Shown here: piece by piece, positions 54,700 through 64,000 of the stretch
Layout of the letters: every line of letters begins with the position of its first letter
Numbering within the stretch: the stretch's first letter is position 1
DNA from: Ischnura elegans
Lineage: Eukaryota; Arthropoda; Insecta; Odonata; Coenagrionidae
Direction: 5' to 3'
DNA length: 64,000 nucleotides
Assembly: GCF_921293095.1 (NCBI RefSeq)
Contig: NC_060257.1
Coordinates: 51,930,968-51,994,967, forward strand
The notes under the pieces: model-generated
Seen by the model: the letters and a program-made list of their open reading frames with translations, nothing else
The model's database searches: none
What the model was told of the DNA's origin: nothing
Translations under genes and position numbers: made by a program

Positions 54700-56077
54700 C
54701 CTTATCACATCGTGCGTAAAATAATCACGAGAATCTTTTTTCATAACAAAAAACAAATAAAATTGATAAAATTCAAAAACAGGTAATTTCATTCGCTAGA
54801 AATCAGACTAATTTGTTTCGCTTACATAAATCGCTTCTGAGTAAGAGCAATATGGGTACAGAGGGATAGTAAGTAAATATTTTTAAGACTATTTTAACAT
54901 TTTTTTCTTAATAGCATGCGCAATAAACAAGCCTATTACACGGTCTTAGTAGTAAACGAAGCTTAAACTAACGACGATCAAAGGTCTGGTCTGTGCTGTA
55001 AATCTCGCAGGCTAAGTTCTATGGCTTTCACGCCTCGTATGCGTATTCGTGAGATAAGAAGAAAGCGATAATGGCACAGTCAATAAACAAATCTTCTGAG
55101 CCCGCATGTCTCCTGAGATTTCCCAAGGTCCTTTGCGATAGGGAAGCGTCATTTCACTGTTATATGCATTGCGTCGTAGAAATATACAGCGAGGAATACA
55201 GGTTTTAGAACACCGACAGCCGCTATAGAATCGGAAGAACCAAGATGCACTTAATTGCTCAGGCAATTTGGAACTGACGTCTTTTAGTGTGACGCACAAG
55301 ATCATCTTGGCGATTCACTGAAATACTTCAACGCGCAACAGCAAGGAATAAGATGCACGTAGTAGAATATGGTTAACAACTAATTTTTTATGGATAATAA
55401 CTGAACACAGTAAATAATAAAATGCTCTTCCACTGCTCCAAAACACGTTGAATATTTTTACAGGCATATATTATCAAAAAGTTTTGGTCGCCCACATGCA
55501 AAAAAAAAGATTTGATCAGTCCAGATTTCCGTATTTCCTTGAGAGCAGTTTGGTAGTAGTTTAGATAACATTTTCTATAGACAGTCTTGCGAACCATTGA
55601 TAGTTCTCTTAATTAAATTTCATGATTGGTACTCGTTAATTGGTGGAATATTTGTCTCATAGGTCTGCGTGACTGAAGTCAAGCTACCGCAAGTTAAGTT
55701 TTGATCCGGGCTTAAGGCTTGTTATGAAAACTTTCCTTAACCTTTTTTTAGTCTTACAAATTTGACTGGTTGTGTGAGGTGAAACTTCGTGAAACCCGCT
55801 AGTCATTGGGAAATGGATGTCGTAACTTGGTGTATTCGCATGAATTCCACACATACCTACGCGTACGTCTTGTAGAATGCACGTGCAAGATTCGTCATAA
55901 TTTTGAGGCCGTCTGAAGGTGTGGCCAAGGTATGGTCTCTGATGCAGGTGTGTACTGAGGGAAAATTGTCGGTAAAATCGATTTTTTATCGTGGAATGAA
56001 TAGGTGGACTTATTAACAAAAATCGAAATTTTAACCGGAAATCGACGGTTGTTTTTTATGCAGTTTGTACACAAGCG
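54700..56077 (-). other. Interval with several minus-strand open frames, function unknown
   Basis: Open frames of 97 (55012-55305), 69 (55388-55597) and 111 codons (55684-56019) occur in a row on the minus strand. None matches a family I know, and no splice pattern links them. They may be an old element or chance. Confidence 0.25.
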
Positions 56078-56156
56078 CAAGCCTGACACATTTTTTCCTC
56101 ACACCCAACTCGAATGTTTGAGGGGCCTCGGGCCCCAAGGAATCGGCGCCTCTGCA
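56078..56156 (+). repeat. Fragment related to the hAT-like MITE at 32198-32442
   Basis: GCCTGACACATTTTTTCCTC, ACACCCAACT and GGGCCTCGGGCCCC occur in the same order as at 32362-32440, ending near ATCGGCGCCTCTG. The left terminus was not found. Confidence 0.5.
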
Positions 56157-56295
56157 TCGCAAGTATTTCATTTAAATTCATCGAGAAAGTGCACAATCCT
56201 TCTCAACCAAATGCGATCATAATTTAAAATGCTTTCTATGAATGAAGATAGCAAATAATTCCCTAAGAAACATGACATATGAGTTGCCTATGAAC

Positions 56296-56965
56296 AATAG
56301 GGTAGTTTCCTTCATCAAAGAAAACGGAAGGCATTGATTGCGATTCGTTACCCACCATTAGTGTATTAATAATATACAAGTTATTTGGTTTTAGAAATCC
56401 CAGTTTAGACGAATGGCAACGGTCAATTTTAACCTCATTTGAAAAACGCCAGATTGGCGCCCATGCGATTCCACTCCACGTGACGTCACAGGGACCTAGT
56501 TTCTATAAGAGTAGATAGGAGTTTTACATTGTCTGAGATTACCAATGCATGCATGAGGCACAGGACTCAGGGAAACATCTCATAATAATCACCCATTAAA
56601 ATTGCCTAAGTTCGGAAAGTTTCCTTCGTTCGATAGGGGAATAATAATCCTTATTTAAGCCTGCTATTAATACCTGCTAGCAGTGTACTCAGCTACCTGC
56701 TAGCAGCCTGCGTCGTACCAGCGCTCAAGCCTCGCCCCAAGGTCACCTCACACGCCGACAGCTGGAACTAGAAATACGTCACACGGACTTTTCCCATCAT
56801 TCCTACTTAGCCGTCGCGTTTTCGCGCGCTTGAAAATTTTCACTTTTCGTTCAATCGCGAAAAATAGATATCATCATTTGAAAATCTAAGAGCGTGAAAT
56901 GCGCACTCCAGGAGTAATAATCTTTCGATTTAGGCAATAAAAAAATAATAGGAAACCACCCTATT
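56296..56965 (-). mobile_element. Four-copy TIR family, copy C
   Basis: 670 bp, same orientation as copy B. Ends AATAGGGTAGTTTCCTTCAT and complement of AATAGGGTGGTTTCCT. It lies about 1.9 kb from copy B. Confidence 0.9.
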
Positions 56966-58892
56966 ACACACCGGCTTCAAAAATGAGAGTAAGTTTTCAT
57001 TTTTAAATGCAGAACGTTTCTGTTCTTTATATGATTCTTTATCTAACTAATTGTTAGTAAAAGTGTAGCTGTGTCACGGTCTATATGCCTCGTAGGCGAG
57101 GCGTCGCTCGGATCCTCTAAATTAATGGCGAGTGTATCACACCTCGCGACGGCTATGATCGAGCCATCTCGTTGGCATCCCATCCCGACCCTTTACGTAT
57201 TTTCCAAGTCTCCTGCCTCTCAACCCGTTCTAAAGTTGGACATCCCGGCCCTTTTTTCTGGCGGTTTTCAAAAATACCGCCTCCGGTGTTGCAATGCCCC
57301 GGCGATACATCTTGCCGCGGCATCCGCCTCTCGAGACTTCAAGCCTTAAGGGAATGCTCCTCTTCCCCACATTGTTTCGTCTTCGCCTCTTCTTCTTGCA
57401 TCTCTATCCTTGGCCTGCATTTACGTAAAGTATTGTGGGTGTTTTTGTTTTGTTCCGGAGAATTGCACGCTTAAAGAGAGGTCTTGGATGCAGAATTTCA
57501 AGGACGTGAATTTAAGTGCTCATTCCTGCGCATGATTGGGTTGGAAATGGGTTGTTTTTTCGTGGGCATTCGATGGGAAACTAATGCGGTCGTTTACTCA
57601 GACCTTACTATATCGCAATCGGATGAAAAAGAATTTGGTAGATGAAAAGGGAGATTAACTACGAGAAAAAAATACTTCAACCAGCCATTCCGTCGTATGT
57701 TTATTATATAAAAAGGAGAAAGTGGCCGCCCACTTTTTCCAAGTTGTTGACGTCATTTGATGTCTGATTTATTTACTCGTCGAGGGAGCAATGCTCATTG
57801 AGGAAAGAAATCTCTCCCAAGCGTGTCACCAGCAGTATGCCACGCGAGGCCCATGTACTAGACCGAGATGTAATGGAGACGCTGGGATATACTCGCCATG
57901 AGACGTCATCAACTTTTTGTGGCGTCGTTAACTTATTTGTGACGTCATCATCTTATTTAAGACGTCATCAACTCATCTATGAAAGGGTTTAGGCCATCTA
58001 TATTCCTCGAGAAATTGGCGCATAATCGGAAACCGGAAAATACGGATATATTATTTTTTCAGCCTCGATCACAATCAGCAGTAAAATAAAAATGGCGAAC
58101 AAGTACATTTTCATCGTTAAAGTATTCCACCAATTAAGGTAGGTTCACGTGCAGCAATTTGCGAACTAACCCGGCTATCTCCCCGCCCATGCTGAACTTC
58201 CTATTTAAGTCGCAGAAAGGCCTATTCCCTTTTATTTTATTCATAAATCCTATTATCTTCCTTACCTTACCCCGCTTAAGTTACATTCTTTCCCCGACAC
58301 GGTTTTCATTAACCCTCCTTTGCCCTCTGGGGTGCTATCAAATGCAAAACTATTGTGTTTTTTAATTTATTTAAATTGCATTAAACGAATGTGCATTGAA
58401 ATTCAGTGGTTGAACGTACATTACTCTCCCCTTTCGAAATAGAAATTTTCCGCGTATTGAAGGCTGAAAACTGGTGATGGCTGGTCGAATAAATGATGAC
58501 TTAAAATATCCAGATATTTTCACATGTAAAATTGCCTTTTTTAGCAGAAACTCCATTGCTCATTTTCTACCCCTTCAATTTATTAATTTGATTCTTATAT
58601 CTTTCACAAGTTTCCCACCGTTCGTAGTGAGCGGCGACGGAGCGACCAAGTCCCAGAGGATTCTTGGGCCAATGATTTAGCGGGAGAGATATTTTTGGCA
58701 TGGACCTTGACTGAAGTGGGTACTAAGGCCGAGTTACTTCGAAAACAGTGAAATTCATTGTTTTACTTAACCTACATGGCGTTCAACGTGTTAATATACG
58801 ATGAAATTTTTATTTTGATATTAATTACGAATATAACCTTACATCTGTCCAAGTTTCATCTCACGTGACGTCATATGCTTTATGATATGTTT
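56966..58892 (+). other. Interval with a short tandem repeat, otherwise empty
   Basis: 1.9 kb. GC content rises at 57060-57360, where a 92-codon open frame (57071-57349) shows no known domain. The only clear structure is the 20-bp tandem repeat at 57902-57980. Confidence 0.5.
57902..57980 (+). repeat. Four-unit 20-bp tandem repeat with GACGTCA cores
   Basis: Units GACGTCATCAACTTTTTGTG, GCGTCGTTAACTTATTTGT, GACGTCATCATCTTATTTAA and GACGTCATCAACTCATCTAT. Three of four carry GACGTCATC, close to the CREB/ATF site TGACGTCA. A further TTGACGTCATTTGATG lies upstream at about 57747. Confidence 0.75.
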
Positions 58893-59095
58893 CACCGTCC
58901 TCGGTGGCGACGGAGAAAAGTCTTTTCCTGACATACAAGAGATCGCGTGTTCGAATCTCGCCTGGCTAGGTTGCCCCTTTCCAAGGCATGGTTGTTCCTA
59001 TGCGTTAAAATTGTTAGTGTGTTGAAAACCGTGATTTGAAAGGCTATATAGAGCTGTTTTCTGTGGTACAGGAATAAATAAATACAATAAAATAT
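58893..59095 (+). mobile_element. tRNA-derived SINE (family 2), copy 2
   Basis: Same plan as 49527-49713: CGTCCTCGGTGGCGACGG head, GTGTTCGAATCTC B box, GCCTGGCTAGG, AAGGCATGG, and an AATAAATAAATACAATAAAA tail. Confidence 0.75.
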
Positions 59096-60526
59096 GTACT
59101 AAAGCACCACTGCATCAATTTCCATCTAGCTGTTACCAAGGATGAGCATGGGTATGTGGGTGTACCCGCATATGTCAATTACCAAGCAATTAGCTTCACC
59201 TGTTGGGTGTGAAGAAATTATTATTATTAAGGGATACTCGATGTATCTGCTTGGGCAGCAATTAAGACGGCCGGCGGCCAAAGATTTGTAAGCAAGTACG
59301 TTCCTGCGTAGGTACGTTTATTGATAGCGGCATGAGGCTTTTGTTAGCTGTAATTCACAGGTGACGTGAATTTTCACCTGTCATGGTCCCTATTTTATCA
59401 CTTCCCGATGAAGATTTACGAGTTCACTCTAACAAGCAGGCGTCCATATTTTTCGCCTCTTAGAGAATGCTTGGCATGGTGTAAAAGAGGGTTCTTGGCG
59501 TGTATGTGCATCGATTCACTTGCTAAATTATGCCAATTTGCTATGGTATAAAAATAAGCTCACTCTAATGCCATGGTTTAGTTATTTGAATTTGATATTA
59601 AAATACGATAATGGCATGTTGTGGTAGATTATCTTTTATTATTTCATGAAATCTAGCCAACGAACTTCCTACATTTTTGAAAAGTCATTAAATATATGTT
59701 GGAAATAATCTGTTCGAATTCATGTTTAAATTATTTTCATCATAATATTATGTATCACTACTTGTGGTTCAGTTTGCATGTGAACTACTAAAATTAATTA
59801 AACAAATTCAGTAAGGAAGAGTTGGTTGTAAACGCTAATTAGACAAAGTTTTTCTTGAGTCAGCAGAAGTTTCAGAAGAGCGAATTCTGATTTCTATTTT
59901 TTAATCAAGGATCGGACTTCATATTATATTTCAAAATAAATACTCATCCTACTATCCTATGCCGACTTTTGTCTAAAAAGTGTTCTTCTACCTTGTCTAT
60001 CAGTTCGAGGAAGTATGTTGAATAATCCGATTGTATGTTTTGGAAAACGCTTTCCTTTGCGTCAGAAGTATATTGGCTACTCTAGGGATACACTATTTCC
60101 TTGAGCTAAAACCTTCTCGCTCTCATTTCCGTTTTACTTTCTCATATAAAATAATTGATCTTGCAAAAATTGGTTCACGTTCACTTAATGATTCGACTGG
60201 AAAGTGAATTTGGATAGTTAATTGTGGAGTTCAACCCCGCAATAATTAAAATTCACAGGCAAGTAAATTTTACTCAAGCAGGGCAAGAGAGTCAGTGCCT
60301 TTTCTTAGACCACGGCGAACGGCGGGTGTATTGTCCGAAGCTTTACCACGAGTTTAATTCTGGGATGATAGAAAACGATTCTCTCCTTAGATTCCGTTAA
60401 TCCCTCTGACGTAATAATCCTTATTTTCATTGGTTCAACAATTTCCAATTATGGTAATTGAGAGTGGTTGACTGAATGGTTACTATCAACGTTAAATCGT
60501 TGGTTGTTTCGAACAAATAAAAAATT
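59096..60526 (+). other. Interval without recognised features
   Basis: 1.4 kb of AT-rich sequence between the SINE and the tRNA gene. Nothing supported. Confidence 0.6.
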
Positions 60527-60616
60527 TTCCCCAGGTGAGGCTCGAACTCACAACCCCGGCATAGCTCGTATACTGTCATATAAGTACCGTGCGCTAACCA
60601 ATTGCGCCACTGGGGA
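60527..60616 (-). tRNA. tRNA-Ile(UAU), intron-containing
   Basis: Minus strand. The acceptor stem TCCCCAG pairs fully with CTGGGGA, with discriminator A at 60527. D arm and A box TGGCGCAATTGG; anticodon stem CGGTA with TGCCG; loop CTTATA interrupted after position 37 by a putative 16-base intron (TGACAGTATACGAGCT). The T arm and B box fall in GGTTGTGAGTTCGAGCC. A run of six T four bases downstream (60524-60519) suits RNA polymerase III termination. Eukaryotic tRNA-Ile(UAU) genes characteristically carry an intron at this place, and the body is recalled as nearly identical to the animal gene. The spliced length is 74. It decodes the rare isoleucine codon AUA. Confidence 0.93.
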
Positions 60617-62621
60617 CTTGGAAGGAAGGGCTCTTCAGACTGCTTTTATTCAAATTATGCTTGGAATTTGGAAGAAACTCCTAACATGGCGAGGCTAGTG
60701 GAATGTAATACCTGTAGAAGTTCTAGAACCTCTTTAATTATATACCCTTTTCTTTCGTCGGCGGGGTGCTTCTCAGTAAACATTTTCTTCTGAAGACATT
60801 GCATTACTCACGTGCTCGCTACCGACTTGCGATTACGAAAATACCGGGTTATCAGGGGTACAACTTTACTTGTCTTTTTTTAAATCCATGCATATTTGAA
60901 TGACTGTCCTCTTTACAAATAATTTTTAAATCTTTGTTTGAAAATGTAATGATGGTGTTTAATATTTGTTCTGGTCGAAGAAGACGTGTTCCTTAAGACC
61001 CTACGTAAATATTCGCCCCTGATTTGGACACAGCGTCAATTGTTAGTAATGTAGTCATGTTTAAATTGTTCTTGGAGTTTAGGTAATGTAGTCCTTAGAT
61101 TGTGCTAATATAGGTCAGGAAATTTTTTTTATTTTTCTGTGTAATTCTTATATTTGCTCAGAATTTTGCGAATTTACTATTGTTCATGATTATTATTAGT
61201 TTATCGCTTTTTGGTGTAAAAATATGATACTTCTTGCGTAGCTTCCTTCCTTCCTTATTGATATAATTTGAATGGTAGATCCCATTCACTCGGACAGTGC
61301 GTCAATAAAAAAGTTGTTTTGGAAAGGCGAGCTCGTAGTGGGCAACTTAAGCATTTCTTGTGTTAAGGATGTAATTCCAGAACTATTCCTTGGGCCATCT
61401 CGCACTTGAAGGATTTTTGTTCGAAAGGATTTCTGAAGGCCTACACGGTTTTGAACCTGGAACTCTCCGCTCTATAGCTAAGCGCTCGTATCTAATAGGC
61501 CACCACGCCCCCTTCACAATGATATTTATCATCATTATGTTCCATATCTCAACCGATGGGTCGGCTTATTAACATAGTTTATCATTTTTGTTTTATTTTC
61601 TTTGGCTCTCACCAATTGTCGCCAAAAGGTATGCTATCCCTATTTTACGGAAATACAAGAAAGAACAACCACAGGGAAGTGGAAATTCTTGGAATAGAAG
61701 GAAAAGGAGGGTGGTGGTATGCCAATTTCAGGATTGTCATCCCATAAATGCATGAAGGGTATGTGGCGGTTGATACAGTTTACACGAGGTATACGAGGTA
61801 CAAGTTTTTTCCTTAGCTGAGTTAGATACAGAAATTGATAGATGAAATACAAAAAATCATAGAGACCAATGGATATGAGTGTATCTTGGTTTTGTGCTGT
61901 CATCGAGTGAAAAATCAAATGCACTACTAAATATTTAGGTGGTCTTGTTTGTTTTATTTGCCTAATTTCTGTACCTAACCCTGTTAAAAATATCAGAAAT
62001 ATCCCTTCGGCTTCTCACCCCATCAATTGAAATTACTTGACAGTACACTTCCGTGGATGAAGTACCTTCTGCTTAATATAATTATACACACATCATAATC
62101 GAATTTATGCTTCTTTTTATTGAAATTTTGAACTCTCTATAAAAAATTATTTATATTTTACCACGCGTTAAAAAACAGCGGGTGAAGTGCGAAGTACAAT
62201 CTAACATGTGAGTTTAAGTTACCTATAGCCTGCTTGTACAGGTACGAAGGCAGAAAAAGATAATGTATGATGCCAAGTGAATGGGCTTGAAAACACATAC
62301 GTATCTGCGCTGTTCCCCCTTATAAAGTTGTTCCCTGGGTTTGCTCACAGAGATTATAAGCCTTAAACCATATCAAGAGAAATGGAAGCATTGCTTATCT
62401 GCGAGTCCCAGTATAAAATCGTGAAGGCTTGCGAGGGGCCCCTTTGTCATTACATGTCAACTCCCCATTGGCCATGGAGCAAGCAACGATTGACCTCGTT
62501 TATTGTCCGCGTCCGTGAAGATAAATTGTAACATGGAGAAAACACGCGTGCGTTTTTTTCAATGGGTTCAATCAAGAGCAGGAAATGCCGCCAGCAAAAT
62601 TCATTGCGGAGTGACGTTGTC
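60617..62621 (+). other. Interval with one tRNA-like sequence, otherwise empty
   Basis: 2 kb, AT-rich. Only the tRNA-like segment at 61444-61512 stands out. Confidence 0.6.
61444..61512 (-). repeat. tRNA-like sequence, probably a SINE head
   Basis: Minus strand reads GGCGTGGTGGCCTATTAG (A box), AGCGCTTAGCTATAGAGCG and AGGTTCAAAACC (B box) at tRNA spacing. The acceptor ends do not pair well and the anticodon arm is unclear, so it is not called a tRNA gene. Confidence 0.5.
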
Positions 62622-63269
62622 AATAGGGTGGTTTTCTATTATTTTTTTATTGGCTAAATCGAAAGATTATTACTCCTGGAGTACGAATTTCACGCTTTTA
62701 TATTTTTAAATGACGATATCTACTTGATTAAGAGAAAAGTGAAAATGTTCAAGCGCGCGAAAACGCGACGGCTGAGTATGAATGCTGGGAAAAGCCCGCG
62801 TGACGTCATTCTGTTTCCGGCTGCCGCTGTGTGAGGGCACCTGGGTGCGAGACTATGAGCGCTGCTACGATGCAGGCTACTAGCAGGTAGCAGAGTACCC
62901 TGCTTGCAGGTAGCGCTTGGCTTAAATAAGGTTTATTAATACCCTATCAAACGAAGGAAACTTTCCGACCAAAGGCAATTTTAATTGGCGATTATTAAGA
63001 GCTCTATGCCTCATGCATGCATGATAGTCTCAGACGATGTAAAACCCCTGACTTCTCGTATAGCATCTCGACCCTGTGACGTCACGTGGAGAGGCATCGC
63101 ATGGGCGCCAATCTGGCCTTTTTCAATTGAGGTTAAAATTATCCCTTAACATTCGTCTAAATTGGGATTTCTAAAACCAAATGATTTGTATATTATGAAT
63201 ACACTAATGGTGGGTAACGAATCGCAATCAATGCCTTTCGTTTTCTTTGATGAAGGAAATTACCCTATT
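62622..63269 (+). mobile_element. Four-copy TIR family, copy D
   Basis: 648 bp in the orientation of copy A. AATAGGGTGGTTTTCT start, complement of AATAGGGTAATTTCCT at the end. Retains the TAAAACCAAATGATTTG segment that copy A has lost. Confidence 0.9.
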
Positions 63270-63378
63270 ATCCGTTGCACTTCGGGATGTCATTCTACGC
63301 TTAGTCTCCTCATTCCAAATGTTTCTAGCCGAAACTGACGACGCGTTGCGGATTTTTGTGATGGCGCAATACTTAACC

Positions 63379-63792
63379 CTGAATCATATGATCATTTCTT
63401 TTCATCCCATTCCAGGGACCGCTCCAGCGATAGCTCCAATCATGGTGGAAAACATGACAGTTTCTCGTGATCATTTCCCGCGATGGCTCTACTGAAGGGC
63501 TTTCTTCCCTTTCTATATCATTCTGCATGTCCATTTTTCCCTCCCTAAAACCATCGCTTATACCGTCATTCAGCCAGTCCTAAGACACGGCTGCTAATAG
63601 CGATTGTTACGCCACGTTTGGCTTTTAATTGGATGACAGTTGTTAAGACGGAATAGGCGATAGAAAAAGGGGCGGTGAGAGTGATCGTGTGATTCTGAAA
63701 ATGATCAGTCCAGCGATAATTTCTTTGATCCCTGAAAAGCTGTCGCTGGAGTCATCTCTGAGAGGGACGGAAAAAATGATCGTGTGATTCAA
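63379..63792. mobile_element. TIR element of the GATCAT family, second copy
   Basis: Left CTGAATCATATGATCATTTC, right complementary to CTTGAATCACACGATCATTT. The inside repeats CCAGCGATAG and GTCGCTGGAG words as at 38706-39296. A further partial end (GTGATCGTGTGATTC) lies inside at 63682, suggesting rearrangement. Confidence 0.6.
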
Positions 63793-64000
63793 GCTTTATA
63801 CTCTTTCAGAAGGACCTTCCTTATCAACTTTCGCCCGGATCTCATACGCTCAAGGCCCGATGTAGATAGGAACCAAGAAAGCGGTCCTTATCATATTATA
63901 TTATAGTATACTCTCCGAAAGAACCTTCGATCCAAATGGGGAATGTATAAAAAAAAACAAAATGGAAAGTTGCGAAAGAAATTACGAGACTGGGAAGAAT
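63793..64000 (+). other. Right edge
   Basis: About 200 bp, ending within non-coding sequence. No feature supported. Confidence 0.5.

Noticed and set aside
57071..57349. 92-codon frame in a GC-richer patch
   Set aside because: No domain, no splice context, and the peptide is rich in residues typical of random GC-rich translation.
60468..60698. 76-codon plus-strand open frame with a PGEARTHNPG-like peptide
   Set aside because: It is translation through the antisense of the tRNA-Ile gene.
61444..61512. Candidate second tRNA gene
   Set aside because: A and B boxes are present but the acceptor stem does not pair and no anticodon arm could be settled. More likely a SINE head.

Overview
This is a stretch of an arthropod, most likely insect, nuclear genome. 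It is AT-rich and intron-rich, with no operons, and is crowded with small non-autonomous transposons. The arthropod call rests on the conserved gene, a mind bomb 1 orthologue whose peptide variants (for example [39 protein letters not shown]) match insect Mib1 from memory better than vertebrate MIB1. The species cannot be named from the sequence.

Layout. 1-2800: a Penelope-like retroelement (PLE) present as two 5'-truncated pieces joined head to head. 3697-35091, minus strand: ten exons of mib1 (628 codons: two MIB/HERC2 domains around a ZZ finger, two REP repeats, the first ankyrin repeats). All ten join in frame at canonical GT/AG sites. The remaining ankyrin repeats and the RING fingers lie beyond the left edge. 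35092-35375: a 284-bp gap that must act as a bidirectional promoter and carries two adjacent ETS-type sites. 35376-35797, plus strand: first coding exon of a Cables (CDK5 and ABL1 enzyme substrate) homologue with a good splice donor. 35798-64000: no further exon is recognised, so this is probably a first intron of more than 28 kb, or gene-free.

The introns and the right half hold transposon debris: five clear or probable hAT-type MITEs with 8-bp target duplications, three more hAT-like or weaker hAT candidates, a piggyBac MITE with exact TTAA duplications, a decayed piggyBac transposase, a pogo/Tigger-type MITE, a Harbinger-type MITE nested in another TIR element, a four-copy 623-670 bp TIR family, a 3.6-kb TIR element with palindromic subterminal repeats, tRNA-derived SINEs, a LINE 3' end and a second PLE remnant. 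One RNA gene is convincing: an intron-containing tRNA-Ile(UAU) at 60527-60616 (minus).

How it fits together: mib1 (E3 ligase for Notch ligands) and Cables (adaptor linking Cdk and Abl kinases) share one short promoter region, and everything else is intron or repeat. The items most worth a second look are the shared promoter and linkage, the inverted PLE, a palindrome carrying hammerhead-like cores in both arms, the 3.6-kb foldback-like element, and the four-copy TIR family.
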